A stretch of DNA of 64,000 nucleotides from Asterias amurensis (lineage: Eukaryota > Echinodermata > Asteroidea > Forcipulatida > Asteriidae): positions 387,001-451,000 of the forward strand of contig NC_092648.1 in assembly GCF_032118995.1 (NCBI RefSeq), in the 5' to 3' direction. The position numbers and the translations under genes are program-made. How positions within the stretch are numbered: position 1 is the first letter of the stretch; every line of letters begins with the position of its first letter. Positions 13,001 through 28,000 of this stretch are shown in pieces. Below the pieces are notes generated by a model that did not search any database, had not been told where the DNA came from, and worked only from the letters and a program-made list of their open reading frames with translations.

Positions 13001-16000
13001 TTCTTCTGAAATGTAAACTGCATATGACACTCTCTCACTCACTCCGCAACCCAAGTTACTTGAGACGAGCGTGATGATACACATGCCACACATCCTGATC
13101 CCTCATGTAGCCAGCTAGTTCATCCGTAGTCTCTAACCCTGTATCTTCTTTCACCGCCTTCAACATGCTCTTTTTATTGTGATCATATTAGGAATGAAAA
13201 CGAGATGCCAGAGGTCTCCAAGTTTGTCTTGTGCAAGCGTACCATTCGAGCGGTCCTAACCAATGACATGCCACTCCTAAAGAAACTAGTAGACAACAAA
13301 GAGGTTCCTAATGTGATGTTGAATCGGAGTAATGATGTAAAACTATCTGCCTTGGACTATGCTGTGAGATTAGAGAACCAGGCTGCTATGAAGCTTCTGT
13401 TACCAGAGATTAGCAGTAACAAGCAACGTGCCAAGCTACCGGAAGTTATCATGGAACATCAGAGCCGTGGAAGGTAAACTTAGTAACTACAATTAGCTGT
13501 TAGGAGGGTTTCGTGGCCGAGCGGATAAGAGCATTTAACTCAAAGCTCTGGTGTTTCTGTTCAGCAGAGTTTGGGTCCGAGTCCTGGTCAAGACACCTGT
13601 GTTCTTGAGCAAGACACTGAGCTATAATTGCTTCTCTCCACCCAGGGGTAAATGGGAACCTGTTAGGGCAGAGATGGTTCTTGTGATTGATTAGCCTTGA
13701 TTGCGCTACATATTTGGCAGCACAGGCTGTATACTCCACAGGGAGTTGAGATGGTTTAAGGAATTAATTAAATGGCCCAGTGATCAGGGGTAATAATGTT
13801 GGAAGCGCTTTGAGTCGCCCTTCAGGTGTATAAAGCACTATAAAATAAACATTTATTGCTTTTTATTGTTGCAAACTGCTTATCAACCAAAAGGACCTAT
13901 GGTATTAATGACAAAAATAGTAAACGGCCTTCCTCGAACCCTAGCCTTTCTCGAAGGCTAAAATGGAGGTAAGCTTACATAATATTGAGTAGCTCTGAAA
14001 GCTTAAATTGTCTGACGGAGCTTTTGATTTCATCCTTTACTAGGTATAACTTCTTGAGTCTTGGTCATGCTGTACGAGATATTAATGTAGGGAGAGGAAG
14101 CAGAGAAGGTAACAATGCTTTTACAAAGGTAAGCTCAGCTCCTGTTAAATTTATCCTCTGATAACACATGCCTAGTAACGTAGAGTATGCACACGCATAA
14201 TAAAAAATTCCCTGAAATTAGATTGAGGTTAGCGTGGAATTCCCAGCTTCCGTATGTATCGATTTTTTTGCTTGTGGAAAGCAGAACCATGAAATTTGGT
14301 CCAGATTTTAGCTTGTGATTGTATACATTTAACATTATTTTGCCACTTCCTTGGTTGTAGGATCTTGGCCATCACAGATCAAATGATGCACACATACTAG
14401 AAGCAATGACAACTGGAGTATCTCCAAAGACCATTGAGTTTATGATGGCCACTAACCCAGATGACAAGGTGAGTCTATTTAATGAGTACTGGGTGAAAGC
14501 TGTTGTGAAATAACATTTATTTTTCCATCCACTGTCTTAGAGGTAAAATATTGTTGTTTTACTGGTTTGGAAGCAAATACTACATTATTTAAACTATAAG
14601 AAGTTATTTGTGCTGATCATGTTTACTTTTGTGAGAAATTTTTGTAAAAATGAGAAGATATAAAGCCCTAATAACAACAATAATTACACAGCATTAATAA
14701 AGGCGCATTGAATTTGATGTAAAAACCATTCAAAGGCGCCGGTCAAGATGGAGAGAGGGAATTCTTAAGAGGTAGGAAAAGCAAGTGTGAACAGGTGTGT
14801 CTTAGTTGCTGCTAAAAAGGGGAGATGTTGTGTATTTTTCAGAAAGTGAATTCCAGAGCAATATGAATCCATCTTGCGTTCTATTAGCCAGAGTCCAATT
14901 TCATAGAGCTGCTTAAGCAGGAAATACTCCTCGCTAAGCAAAGGATGAGTGGGGCACCAGACACAACAATAACAATTTGGCTGTATCGTGTTTCTGTTAG
15001 GTAATATTTTTCTAGTTGGACACATTTTTGTTACGCACTGTTTTTCGGCCAAACCAACCAACCAAGCACATTGGGCTTTGTGGATGCATGAGGTGGTTAA
15101 CTGTACTGAATTACCATCCTTCACGTTTTCTTAAATATGGAGGTGTTTGTTTGATTGTTTACTTGAATGTTTGTATTTACTTTGGACTTGTAGTGCCTTG
15201 TAGAAGAGAATATTGTTGTTGCAGTAAAAGCAGGCCATCGATTGTTAGCTGGTCGTCTGATCCAGAAATGCAATCAATCTGGTGGACGTTACTTCAACAA
15301 ACTTCATGAAGAGGTAAGAGTTATTATTAGACCTTTTCCCTTAGCATGCATACTACCCTGACCCCCCCCCCCCTACTTATCGCTCCTTAAACTGCCTGCA
15401 CCACCCTGCCTATTACTCCTCAAGACCAGTATTGGAACCTACACTCTGCTGATCAGAAATTCTGCTGATCAGAATCACCAGAGTTTGAGCCCAGAGTTAT
15501 TGACTGTTCAGCTGTGACCACAACAACAATAAGAAATCATTTGTATAAAAATAGCAACAATACTTGGTAGTTAGTAAAGCCTGGTTGATACTTTCTGCGA
15601 ATGCGAATGTGATATGAATTTTGACATCACAAAATTGCAACAAAAAATTTCTCAAAAAAATTGTTCCATTTGTAGGAAGTATGAACTGGGCTGCAGGCAT
15701 GTTTTTCTTTAACCTTATTGTTAAAAAATATGCCCAAATTCCCCATGGCATTGAAATAAGAACTATTAGTGGAATATTTCTTTGATTGATTAACTTGTTA
15801 TTGCTAGGTTCTCCTGAATGATAAAGCTGAGAATCTATCTCCATTCAAGGCAGTCTCAGTCAAGAAGAAACCATATGACAATCACAGAGTAAGTTTCACT
15901 CAAGCTGTTTTGTATAAACTTGGACCATGGAAAGGACAATGGATGCCTGATACTTCATGGAGGCAATTGCCATCGTTGCCCTTGGTCAATGTCTTGGTGC

Positions 16001-19000
16001 CCCTTGTATTAAAATCAACATTTCTTATAGACGCACCCTTTACCAAGGAAAAAGCACCTTGGTGCCCTAGTCCTTTGTAAAACGAAGCTTCAGACCTCCA
16101 AAGAATACATTACTAAAAAGACATAATTACCCCAAAAAAGAAATATCAATGATCGTTTCTTGTTGTTTATAGATGAGTCCACTTCACTATGCTGCTATCA
16201 ATCCAAACCCTAAGATCTTAGCTAAGCTATTATCAGTCTGCCCTGAGTATGCTCTAGCTGATATAAGAGGAGTTAAACCTATTCACTAATATACATGATT
16301 GTTTGTTGTTGTTTATAGATGAGTCCACTTCACTGTGCTGCTATCAATCCTAACCCTAAGATCTTAGCTAAGCTATTATCAGTCTGCCCTGAGTATGCTC
16401 TAGCTGATATAAGAGGAGTTAAACCTATTCACTATGCAGCAGCATGCGATGGCAGTGGGCCTCTAGAGTTCCTGCTGGGAAGGTAAGCTTCAATATTATA
16501 CTTCTTACTCCTACAAAGTTATTGTTTGACGAGAAAATATTATACACATATGGACTGGCAATAAGGTCACTAGAGCGGGGGGATAGATGTGAGCTATTTA
16601 CCAAATTATGCCAGTCCATATGTGTTTTATAACACACCTCGGTCCAAGCTATGAAATAATAAAAGGAACTTTTTTTGAGGGCGCTGTAACCAGTCACAAA
16701 TATAAATTCTTTTGCCTGCTTCAGGAACTATTTCCCGCAAATAATGTGTGTGCTTGAAGTATTGGCGCGCATCTACTTTGACAGTAGTGCAAATCTCATG
16801 CACTATCCTACATTAGTTAACCCCTCGTGACTGTGTTTCAGCCAACCAGAGTGCAGAACAAACAAGATGTGTTTCTTTTACACGCTAATGATCATCTTAA
16901 ATGTGTTTAAACCACAATAGATAAGTAGAAAACAAAGTTTCTTGAATCTCTAGACTTAAAAATAATACCATTTTGTTTTATTCTTCTTGGAACAACTAGT
17001 TGACTGGAGTGAATCTAAACCATTTTGGATCTATTGATTACCATGGTAACCTATAAGTGTAATTTCTGATTTGCCCAATAGAGGTTTGAATCCAGATGAG
17101 ACTGATAATAAAGGCACAACTCCACTCATGGTGGCTGCAAGATGTGGACGTCTACAAAACATTGAATTACTCCTCAAGAAAATAGAGTCAGGTCAGTTTG
17201 GAAACATTCAATTGTCATCTTCCATTGTCTGATGATAACAATGACAAGTTTTTTTTTCATTTTATATGTTGACATAAGCTTAACATCTTATAAGACAAAA
17301 CTAGGTGTTAGTAAACTGGGTTGTGGTGTGAAGGTTAGTAATAATATTAACAATACAAGTGGCTTCTTACGAAGCCTTCATATCCGTCACTCAGTGAGGC
17401 TCAAGGTGCTTCAACATTCAGTATTTTCTTAAAAAAGTTATTGTGGAGCTACATTTTGAAGTATGATGACTATTCTCTCACATAGCACCATGTAATGGTT
17501 TACAAGGTGCTGTGGCCCAATATGCTGCCAATCAAACCACGAACACCGGGGCGAACTACTCCTCTTTTCGATATGTGCACTGGGTTCTTTTATGTGCCTT
17601 ACACAACACACGTGGCTCAACGGCTTTACATGTACGCCTCATCCGAAGGAGGCAGCAATAATGATTAAGTGTCACGACTCTTATACCCACACTCTGCTGA
17701 ACAGAAACACCAGAACTTGAGTCTGGGGCTCTAATAACTAAACTAATGAAAATCCAAGAAACATTCTGAAAGTTTGTACTTTTACTAAATAAAACACAAA
17801 GCACAATCCCTCAAAGACTCATTAAATATTTGCATTTTGTACTGGTTGTCAAATAAGCAGAACCCAGATTTACCATGACCATTCTGAGACTTGGTAACCA
17901 ACTCAATAATACTGTGTTTATTTAATTAACAGATAGCAATGATGAGCTGGTTGGTGTGAAGAGGAAATCAGCCTCGGCAGAGTACCCCATACATTATGCA
18001 GCTAGAGCAGGACATGTGGTATGTAACATAACAGTTTAACAAACACTATTATTATTACTTTATTAAAAAACATTCAAACTTGGCAGCCAGAGGCTGAATT
18101 GCGTTTAAAATACATACAGAGGAAAAGAAAATATAAATACTATTTTTAAAATTACAGAAAAACAATAAGAAACATAAAAATATTTATTTATGTACAATTT
18201 CAATATTCACAGTCTAAAATACACCAATACTGTCCACTGGGAAGGGAAAATATACTTCTTGCTACATGTGTACTCTGATAAGTGCTTCAAAGCTAGAAGC
18301 CAGAAGGCAACATACATCAAATGTAGTCATCTTCACTCACTAGGCAAGCTCACTGATCAAATAGTTTAAGGACTGTGTCATAAATATTGGAATAGGTGGG
18401 GTTTAGTCAGCTGTGAACTGTGGCTTGCAGATCCTTGGCTCAGTGCGACATATCATAGTTAAATAAAGGCAGTGGACACTGTTGGTAATTACTCAAAAAC
18501 AATTATTAGCATAAAACCTTATTCCGTAACAAGTAATGGGGAGCTGTTGATGGTATAAAGCATTGTGAGGAATGGCTCCCTCTGAAGTAACAGAAAGAAG
18601 TAATTTTCTACGAATTTGATTTTGAGACCTCAGATTTAGAATTGAGGTCTCGAAATCAAGCATTTGAAAGCACACTACTTCGTGTGACAAGGGTGTTTTT
18701 CTTTCATTATTATCTCTCAATTTCGAAGACCAATTGAGCTCAAACTTACACAAGTTTGTTATTTTATGCATATGTTGAGATACGCTAAGTGGGAAGACTG
18801 GTCTTTGACAATTACCAATAGTATCCAGTGTCTTTAAGTCCAGTTCATACTTCCTGTGAATGTAAATGCGAAGCAAATTTTATAGTGAGGCATTAATCAC
18901 TTCACTCTCCCCTTCCAATCGTGATGCAAGAAAATTTGCTTTGTACACAAGATTCTATGTCACTAGAAGCCAAACGGCAATAAGTGTTTATAGCATTGTC

Positions 19001-22000
19001 ATGTCACATTAGTTTAGGTCATCAAGTCCACAAAGTAGTTACTGTACCAGCTGGTTTTTCATTGCACATCTTGCTGTACCTCCATGCATACCACACATTC
19101 ATTGATTTGTTTATTAATTAACTACAGGAATGTGTGAAGAGTCTTGTGAAGCACGGTGCAGACATCGAAGCAATGGTCTCAGCATCTAATAATAAAGTCA
19201 CCCCATTAATGATTGCTGCTCAATCTGGATTTTTCAATCTAGCTAAAGCTCTCATTGAAATGAAGGCAATTATTGCTAAGAAAGGTAAGTGGATTCAATC
19301 CAGAATCGGGTAGACAATAACTGATTGAAGATTAAACAGCAATTGTGGCATGTCGTGGCTGAGTGGTCTAGTTCACCAGACCCAAGCTCTGTTGTTGTCA
19401 GCAGCAGAGTGTGGGTTCTAATCCCAATCATGACACTTGTGCCTTTGAGCAAGGCTCTTAGCTATATTTGCGTTGTGAAAAGTTGGGAAGGTAGTTCATT
19501 CTGCTCTACGAGCCAGGCTCCTAGTGGATGATATTCATGCCTACGTCATGAATGGCCACTATCCAATAGTGACTCTACTAAGTCAAATCACTGAGTCTGT
19601 TTCTTTGATATAACAGATAAGATTAAGCGTACTGCACTGATGTTAGCGTGCATGAATGGCCACTATCCAATAGTGACTCTACTAAGTCAAATCACTGAGT
19701 CTGTTTCTTTGATATAACAGATAAGATTAAGCGTACTGCACTGATGTTAGCGTGCATGAATGGCCACTATCCAATAGTGACTCTACTAAGTCAAATTACT
19801 GAGTCTGTTTCTTTGATATAACGGATAAGATCAAGCGTACTGCGTTGATGTTAGCGTGCATGAATGGCCACTATCCAATAGTGACTCTACTAAGTCAAAT
19901 TACTGAGTCTGTTTCTTTGATATAACGGATAAGATCAAGCGTACTGCGTTGATGTTAGCGTGCATGAATGGCCACTATCCAATAGTGACTCTACTAAGTC
20001 AAATTACTGAGTCTGTTTCTTTGATATAACGGATAAGATCAAGCGTACTGCGTTGATGTTAGCGTGCATGAATGGCCACTATCCAATAGTGACTCTACTA
20101 AGTCAAATTACTGAGTCTGTTTCTTTGATATAACGGATAAGATCAAGCGTACTGCGTTGATGTTAGCGTGCATGAATGGCCACTATCCAATAGTGACTCT
20201 ACTAAGTCAAATCACTGAGTCTGTTTCTTTGATATAACAGATAAGATCAAGCGTACTGCGTTGATGTTAGCGTGTATGAATGGCCACTATCCAATAGCAA
20301 CTCTCCTACTAAGGAAAGGAGCTGATCCTAACACTAAGGACTCTTCAGGGAACACACCTATCCACTATGCAGCTGCGTATGGCTGGTGGCACTGCCTCAA
20401 ACTACTCCTCAAAGCTGGTGGAGATCCTAATGTATCAAATGATTGGAAGGTCAGTTGGAACTTTAAATTCTTATTTTTATTCTGACATTATCGAGCCCCA
20501 AGATTCAGGTTATCATAATAATGATGGACATTTATAAAATGCACCTTGTCTATCATAAATGACACTTGTCAATGAGGGACTTTTGGGACGCTTGGTGGCA
20601 GCAGACTTACCAGGTAAATCCATTGTTATTGGACTCTGTAGACTATGGAAATTTACCTGGTAGGTCTGCTGCCACTTAACGTTCCAAAGTCTCTGATTCA
20701 GAGGAGCTTGTTTAGAATAATTTAATGTATGGACAAAGCAACCAGAGAACAACACCTTGGAAGGGATAAATTGCTGCCAGACCATGCCAAAACACAGAGG
20801 CAATCCCTTCTTTTTATGATAAATATACTAAGTTACACATTACACAAATCATGGGACCTAGCTTGACGTCAATCTTTATTCTTGTCCAATATTGCAATCT
20901 TTTTGGCAGATTCCACCTCTTGGTGTAGCGTTGATGAAGGGTCACGTTGGCTGTGCAGATCTTCTACTAGAGCAACCAAATGTTGATCTAAACTTCAGAG
21001 ATGATAGTGGAGCTACCCTGGTTATGTTAACTGCTGCTAGTCCTATGACTAAATACATGGTAGATCAGATGAAATACCTCATCAGGAAGAAAGCTGATCT
21101 TAGCCTGGTGGACATCAACAACAGAAATGCAGTCAGTATCTATTTCAGTTTATTCTTTAATAGTAAAAAACATTAACAATATATTAAATTACTCAAATAT
21201 AAGTTGGTATAAAAACTTACTTGGTAACAAGCAATGGAGAGCTGTTGATAGTATACAACATTGTGAGAAACCACTCCCTCTGAAGTAATATAACATAGTT
21301 TTTGAGATTAAGGTAATTTCTCACTAAAATATTTGAATCTAAAGAAGACTTGAAGCCAACTTAGTGCAACAAGGGTGTTCTTTTTTTTAATTATTATTTT
21401 CTATTTATTATTTTCCAGCTTCACTACTTGGCTGCAAGTGGAATGCCCACTGTGTATGATGTAAGTATATTGAGTATTTATCCAGACATCCTTATTTGGG
21501 GTTACATTTTATGAGGTTTTTTGTGGTCCCCTTTTTTTTTATTGGGGGGGGGGGGGACCGGACGTAGTAATAATATCTTGTGAATATTTTTATTTATGAT
21601 GTTTGTATTCAACTGAAAGAAATCTTTCTGGTATAAATAAGTTCTATTTAGGTTTGCTACATTTTCATTTTCCTTTGAACGTACTACTAATCGGACTACT
21701 ATTGTCAAGTAAATCTTGACGTTTCTGAAGATTGAGTGGATAGCAATAATTCCTGGGAGATCGTTTTGGATCTCAGAAAGGTTCTCTATCAAATGTCTGT
21801 TTGAAGAAACTTCTCTAGGTTTCTCATTATATTAATTCTGAAATAAACTCGTTTCACATTTATCTTTATTCATAATCTTGATCTAACTTCATAGATCTAG
21901 TTAATTAGAAAATATTGCTCAAATTTTTTCTGCTTTAGAGCAAAAATAAGTAGCATACCAGTCACAGTCTGTACTTCAGAGTCACAGTCTGTTAAGCATA

Positions 22001-25000
22001 CTGTGTACCAGTCGCAGTCTGTTAAGCATAATTTTGTTGTGCTAAAGCTACCTTTTGCGCTAAGCATCTTTGTGAAATTGGGCCTTAATCTGCCTTAACT
22101 TTGTGATGAATCCTGCCGTCTCTACAAAGCTTTACTCCATGTGTTTTCCTATACAGCCTGCAGAGAAAGAGGCACAGAAGAATTCCATATTAGATCTAGC
22201 TAAACTACTCATAGACAAGGGATGTGATGCTTCGGCCAAAGACAAGTCTGGTAACACTCCTATCAACCTGGCTCTACAACAGGTGAGTTGCGTAGTCTGG
22301 TAACACACCCCTATCAACATAGGTCTGTGAAAGCCATGGATTGATTTGGGTAATCAAACTGAGCAAATGGATAACTTGAACCATTTTAGATCCAGTGTGA
22401 ACAGCCCAGGAATTGTAACTTATCTGTTGTATAATTCATCAGGATATTGCATTGTTCATAATATTGCCGTTGTTATATGACCGTTGTTAATTCACAATGT
22501 CAGTTTGTACAACTCATAATCTTAGACAGCAAGTCAACCAAGAGTAATGAATGAAAATTGATTTATTTCCCAAGCTCTGTGAAAAGAAATCACAGGCATA
22601 TTACTTGGGTTTCTGAGTAATAAGCTTTATCCCATATGCAAGTTTCCATCTATTAAACTGTTTTTATTCTTCTTACAGACTAACTTCAGTATGGAGCTAG
22701 TCAAGCTGTTCTTGAATAAAGGCTGCAGCCTCTCCTTTGATGTGGGTACTAATCAAACCAATGCACTCCATGTCATGGCAACACACTGTAGTCATAATGA
22801 TATGGGAGTCCTACTACCAATTATTGCCAAAACGGTAAGATGTTTCAATATTATACATCAGTTATTTGTTCATGTACAATTTGTTTTATATTATCATCAT
22901 CATCATCATTTGGCAAAGACTTGTGTCCGTGGCCGCCTCATCCTCAAACTGTAATGGAATCACGCTCTTTCAATCGCTTTCCTACACTTATACCACTATA
23001 TTATCAGCAGGCAAGACACTTCTGCAACGTAGCAAGTTGTCAATGAGATAAAAATAAACATTGGAATTTATTCAACACTTGTCTAATTTCTTTTATATTG
23101 ATTATAAATTTGTTTTGTTCCTATTTGATTTTGACTGATACATTCAGCAAAACACCTAAAGCAATTTGGACATTCTTAGTTTAAGCAGATAATGAAGCTT
23201 ATCAAGTTTGTGCTAAGTAGAATTGAGCAGATTACCAGGCCATATGGTACATGGGTTATGATATTTTATCTGGTAACCTTTTTCTGGTAAGCAAAATATT
23301 GTCATGCTAAGCTGCATTTGGGGCTTAAGCAGCTCTGTGAAATTGGGACCAGTACAGGTTAGGTCTCCATTTCTATCAATCCAAATTTGATGACAGTCTG
23401 AATGAATTGTGTTTTATCTTGATACAGTTGGACAAACAGAAACCAGATGACTCGATGGATGATGACTCAGCTACCAAGAAATCCTTGACAACGTTAGAAG
23501 AAGCAGCTAAGACAACAGATGGGCAAGGATGTACACCACTGCTAAGATGTATCATCAAGAATGCTAGCGTATGTATACCGTACTAGAAACACAACTCATT
23601 TCATGTTATCTTCTGTCTTATAGCACCAGAACAAAATGAAGAAAAATTTGTGTAGGCTTTGTACTTCAAAGGAAGAAAATAACTTCTCATTATGTCAAAA
23701 CCTTTAGCTTTGTACTCATGAGCTGAATCTCTAAACCTCCTGAAGTGTAACATTCCTGTGGTTCTGAGTTTAGAATAAGGATGAACACCTGGGCTGGATT
23801 TTACAAAGAGTTAAGACTAGGCTTATCTCAAGTTAAGACAAGTTACTCCTCCTAACTTAGGACTAGCCTTACGTTTTTAATATCTCTTAGGACTAGTCCA
23901 TAGTTTGTGAAATCAACCCCAGGCCTGCAAACCAATTCTCAGGAATGTTCATTTACACCAAATAAGTTCACCTTGAAGTGCGGTCCATCCCTGTGAGTTT
24001 GACGATATCCCATACAAAAATACCTGATACTACTAGTTAGATTTATTTGCAAAGTTCTCATCTTTATTTGAAGTTTATCCAATGTCTTCTTATTATTGCA
24101 GAACAAGGATAACCCAGCGAATGTACTCAGCATGCTTGGGGTAAGGCACTAAATAACTGTTCATGCAATATTAATCCATATTGTAAATACTATGTAAAGT
24201 ACTTTTGTGTCATCTGCCTAACACAATCCTAGATGGACAGTCAATAATAATAATTATGATACCATTTTACAATAACCGTATCAACATGCTTTACATTAGT
24301 GCGCCTTGAACACCCAGAAGGGTGGATACATGCGCATTACAAGTCTTATTATTACTATTATTATTATTATTAATATTATTATTATTGGGTCTATAACATT
24401 CCTTTAATCTTTCTCAGCTTCCTTGGGAGTATACAGCCCCGAGCTGCCATAGGGTTCCAAAAGCTTTTTTATACACAATATCAACCGCTACCCTCGCAGG
24501 TACCCATTTATACCTTAGGCACAAAGATATTAAGTTTTGCAGGGAGTTTCTATCATATTAGATAAAACAAGGTTACAAAAACATTTTAGAATGATAAGAC
24601 GTAGTTAAATAAATTCAATTGAGGGGAGTTGATTTAGCAAGATTCTCTTCTGTCTTTCCCCTCCCCTATTCCATTCCTACTGTTAGGCACTAATTGATAT
24701 CGCTAAATCCGATGTAAATGCAGTAGTTGAGAAGAGAAAGACTGGCCAGACAGAGTCAAGAGAGTATGGTGAGTAGACAATTACTCAATAGCTGACTACT
24801 GAGATTTGGCTGGTTTAGTTTGTCTTATTTGGGTACAATGACTTATCAATGAGACTGTGTTGTAGGAGAATGTCTTAACTGGCATCAACATGAACCTGGA
24901 AAAAAGGCTTTATAATGTTCAAAAGAATGCTGCAAGATTGATTCTAAATACTCAAATAGGATTTATCAGTCCTCGTCTATTCAACCTACATTGGCTTCCC

Positions 25001-28000
25001 ATCACTCACAGAATCATCTTCAAAGTTATGATCCTGATCGAATTGAGATCTCAACGAGACATCTTCATTCGTCTACGTCATGCTCCCTTTTTGTTGTGCC
25101 AAGAACTCGCTTTTCAACTTTCGCAGAGAGATCATTCTCTGTATATGGCCTCAAAATGTGGAATAAGCTTCCTACACAGATCAGAAATGCCAGCTCACTC
25201 ACCTCATTCAAGACACTCCTTAAAGCTCACCTGTTCCAGCAGGCTTTCCATTCAACTGTGCCTCAGCGCCTTTGGATTTTGGCGCTCTATTAATGGCTGA
25301 TGATTGATTAATTGAATATAAGACCATTTGAATGTGTTTTATTTCCCATTTTCAGAGCTGGTGAGTGCCCTTCATTTGCTGGCCCTGTCCAACAATCTAG
25401 CTGCTTTGAACATACTACTTAAAGCTAAGCCTCAATTGGACATACAAGACCAAGGTGGATATACACCCCTACACAGAGCCATCCTACACAAGAGGCAAGA
25501 AAGTGCAAAACTACTGGTAAGAAATTGCTCTTTTATTTAGATGATGATTCATCATAACATTAGACCCAAGCTCTGTGAGGCAACTCTAATGATTATCTAT
25601 TATTTATCTATTCTGGCTATGAAGCTAAGGGTTCTCAGAAAAGCAAATGTAAGCTCGGTTCATACTATCTGCGAATGCGAATGCAAATGAGAATGTGATA
25701 CAAATTTTAACGGCACAAATTCAAACAGTTTAACTCCTTCACTTCTCGATCTTCCCGTCCCCATTAAAGTCGCTTGGATTGTTCTGTCCTTCAAAAAAGG
25801 TCTCAAGACTCAGTCTCTCTTTTCTCCATAGCGCCTTGCATCCTTATGTAATTTGGTGCTATATAAATCCAGACATTATTAATCAAATTTGTTACATGTT
25901 TGTTGTTATAACAGATCAATGCAGGAGCTGATGTTAACATGTGCACCAAAGACAAACAAGGAGACAAAGCAACTGCCCTTATACTTGCAGCAAGGTAAGT
26001 ATCTGTTTAATAATAATGGTAGCTATTTAATATAGCGCTCATATCGGTCATTAGTGGCACTCAAGGCTTCAGTATTTTCCTGCAAGGTATGAGGGACTAC
26101 GCTTGAATTATAAGACCTTTAACACCACGTAATGGTTTACAAAATGCTGTAGCGCAACATGCTGTCAATTTAACCAGGAACACCATGCGAACCCCTTCTT
26201 TTGTCAATAACAATACACTTGTACAGGATCACACACCACCTTTCATCAGGGATCAGTTGTGAACAGCACTGTACAAAATGGTGCTATACCATCATAATTC
26301 TGGTTGAAGATACATGAACAGCGGTGCTACGTGTTCTTGAGAATCCAAGATCATACCGCTCGAATTTGATCAGAGATGTCACAGTTAAGCTGTATAAGGA
26401 ATACCAACTAGATACAAAAGTGTGAACAGATCCTTAACAATGAACTATGCTAACATTTTCCTTGCATATCTGTTGTAGGACTGGCCTTCATGATATCATC
26501 CCAAGCTTGGTTGAAAAAGGAGCTAAAGTAGGTGCTAGAGATGGCAAGAGTGCTAAGACTGCTCTTCACTATGTGACTATGACAGGAGAAGGTAGGTTTA
26601 GTAGGGGAAGGGTCTCAGGAAATTTGCATTTGAGATTCTTATCTTTATTTATTTCTAGTAAAAACCACAAGGGAAACTGACTAGGTAATTTTGTATCGCT
26701 TAGCCAAGCCCAACTACCAGCTTATCCCCAACTACCAGCTTATCCCCTCAAGCAGCATTCAGCGCAGCGACAGAGTCTAGCATTCTTCTGAAGATGATTA
26801 GAGCAAACTGAACGAAATGTTGAGCAGTTAAAGAGCTTGGGTACTTTTTGTGGGACACAAAACACAATGTCCACAGATGTACATTAAAACTGACACTGTT
26901 TGAAAATAATGAGACAAAAATTTGTAAATACGTTTTACATGCTAGAACTGTGACAAAATTTTCTCAGAAACTACAGCACTTAATATTTTAAGGGAAGCTT
27001 TCTACTATGATTATCTTCAAACCATGTGAGTTTAATGAAAATCTGTGGACATTTTGCAAACACCAAAGTGCCAACACTATGAAAAAAAAGAATTCACATG
27101 GTGTGTTACCACAACCTTTCCTCCATGCAAAGTTTTAAATCGTGTTTCAGTGAAGTTAAATAAATTTGGAGTTGAATGAAGAAAAATTAACTGAAAGGAT
27201 GTTCTTAACTGACCACTTCCCCAGATGTGAGTAAGATCTTGAAGACTGTAAAGGTCCTTCTACAAGCTGGTGCTGATGTGAATGCAGTAGATTCTAAACT
27301 ACGTACACCTCTTCACTACTCTGTTAACATGGACACTGGTACTGCGGATGTCACTACTGAGGTAGCTGAATTCCTTATTGAGAAGAAAGCAAATGTCTTT
27401 GTTAAGGACGTGCGGGGACGGTTACCTTTCCACTATGCATTCGTCAAAATGAAGAAGTAAGTCACACTACATCTGTATTTATGTTTACCTTCCCATTATG
27501 TCATAGCCATGTGGATAAGAACACCAGATTCAAACTCTGGTATTTCTGATCAGCAGAGTGTAGGTTCAAGTCCCAGCTGTGAAACCTGTGTCCTGAAGCA
27601 AGAGTGTGATGCTTCTGCCTTCGGATAGGACAAAAAGTTGTTGGTCCTGTGTGTTGTGTATTGCAAGTAAAAGAACCAAGTGCACTTATTAAGGGGGTGT
27701 TCCTGGTTTGATTGGCAGCATATTGCAACACAGCACCTTGTAAACCCTTTCTTGATGATTTCAGTAAATTCTATTGTAAATTTCCACAAGTTATTTTAAA
27801 TATCAAATTGTAAACCTCAAGGAAAACTAACAGGAGTAGGTCTTGTAATTCAAACGTAGTCCCACATACCTTGCAGGAAATACTGTAAATGACAGTCTGA
27901 TATTCACAGACATGGAGACCGTTCCCAAACTGATCCTATTGAGATTAAGAATAATCCTTTATTATTATTTCTATATTACAGACATAGAGACCGGACCCAG

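Noticed and set aside
24890..25300. ORFs as a host gene exon
   Set aside because: The sequence matches the end of LINE reverse-transcriptase ORFs and is frameshifted; the flanking polymerase exons join in phase without it.
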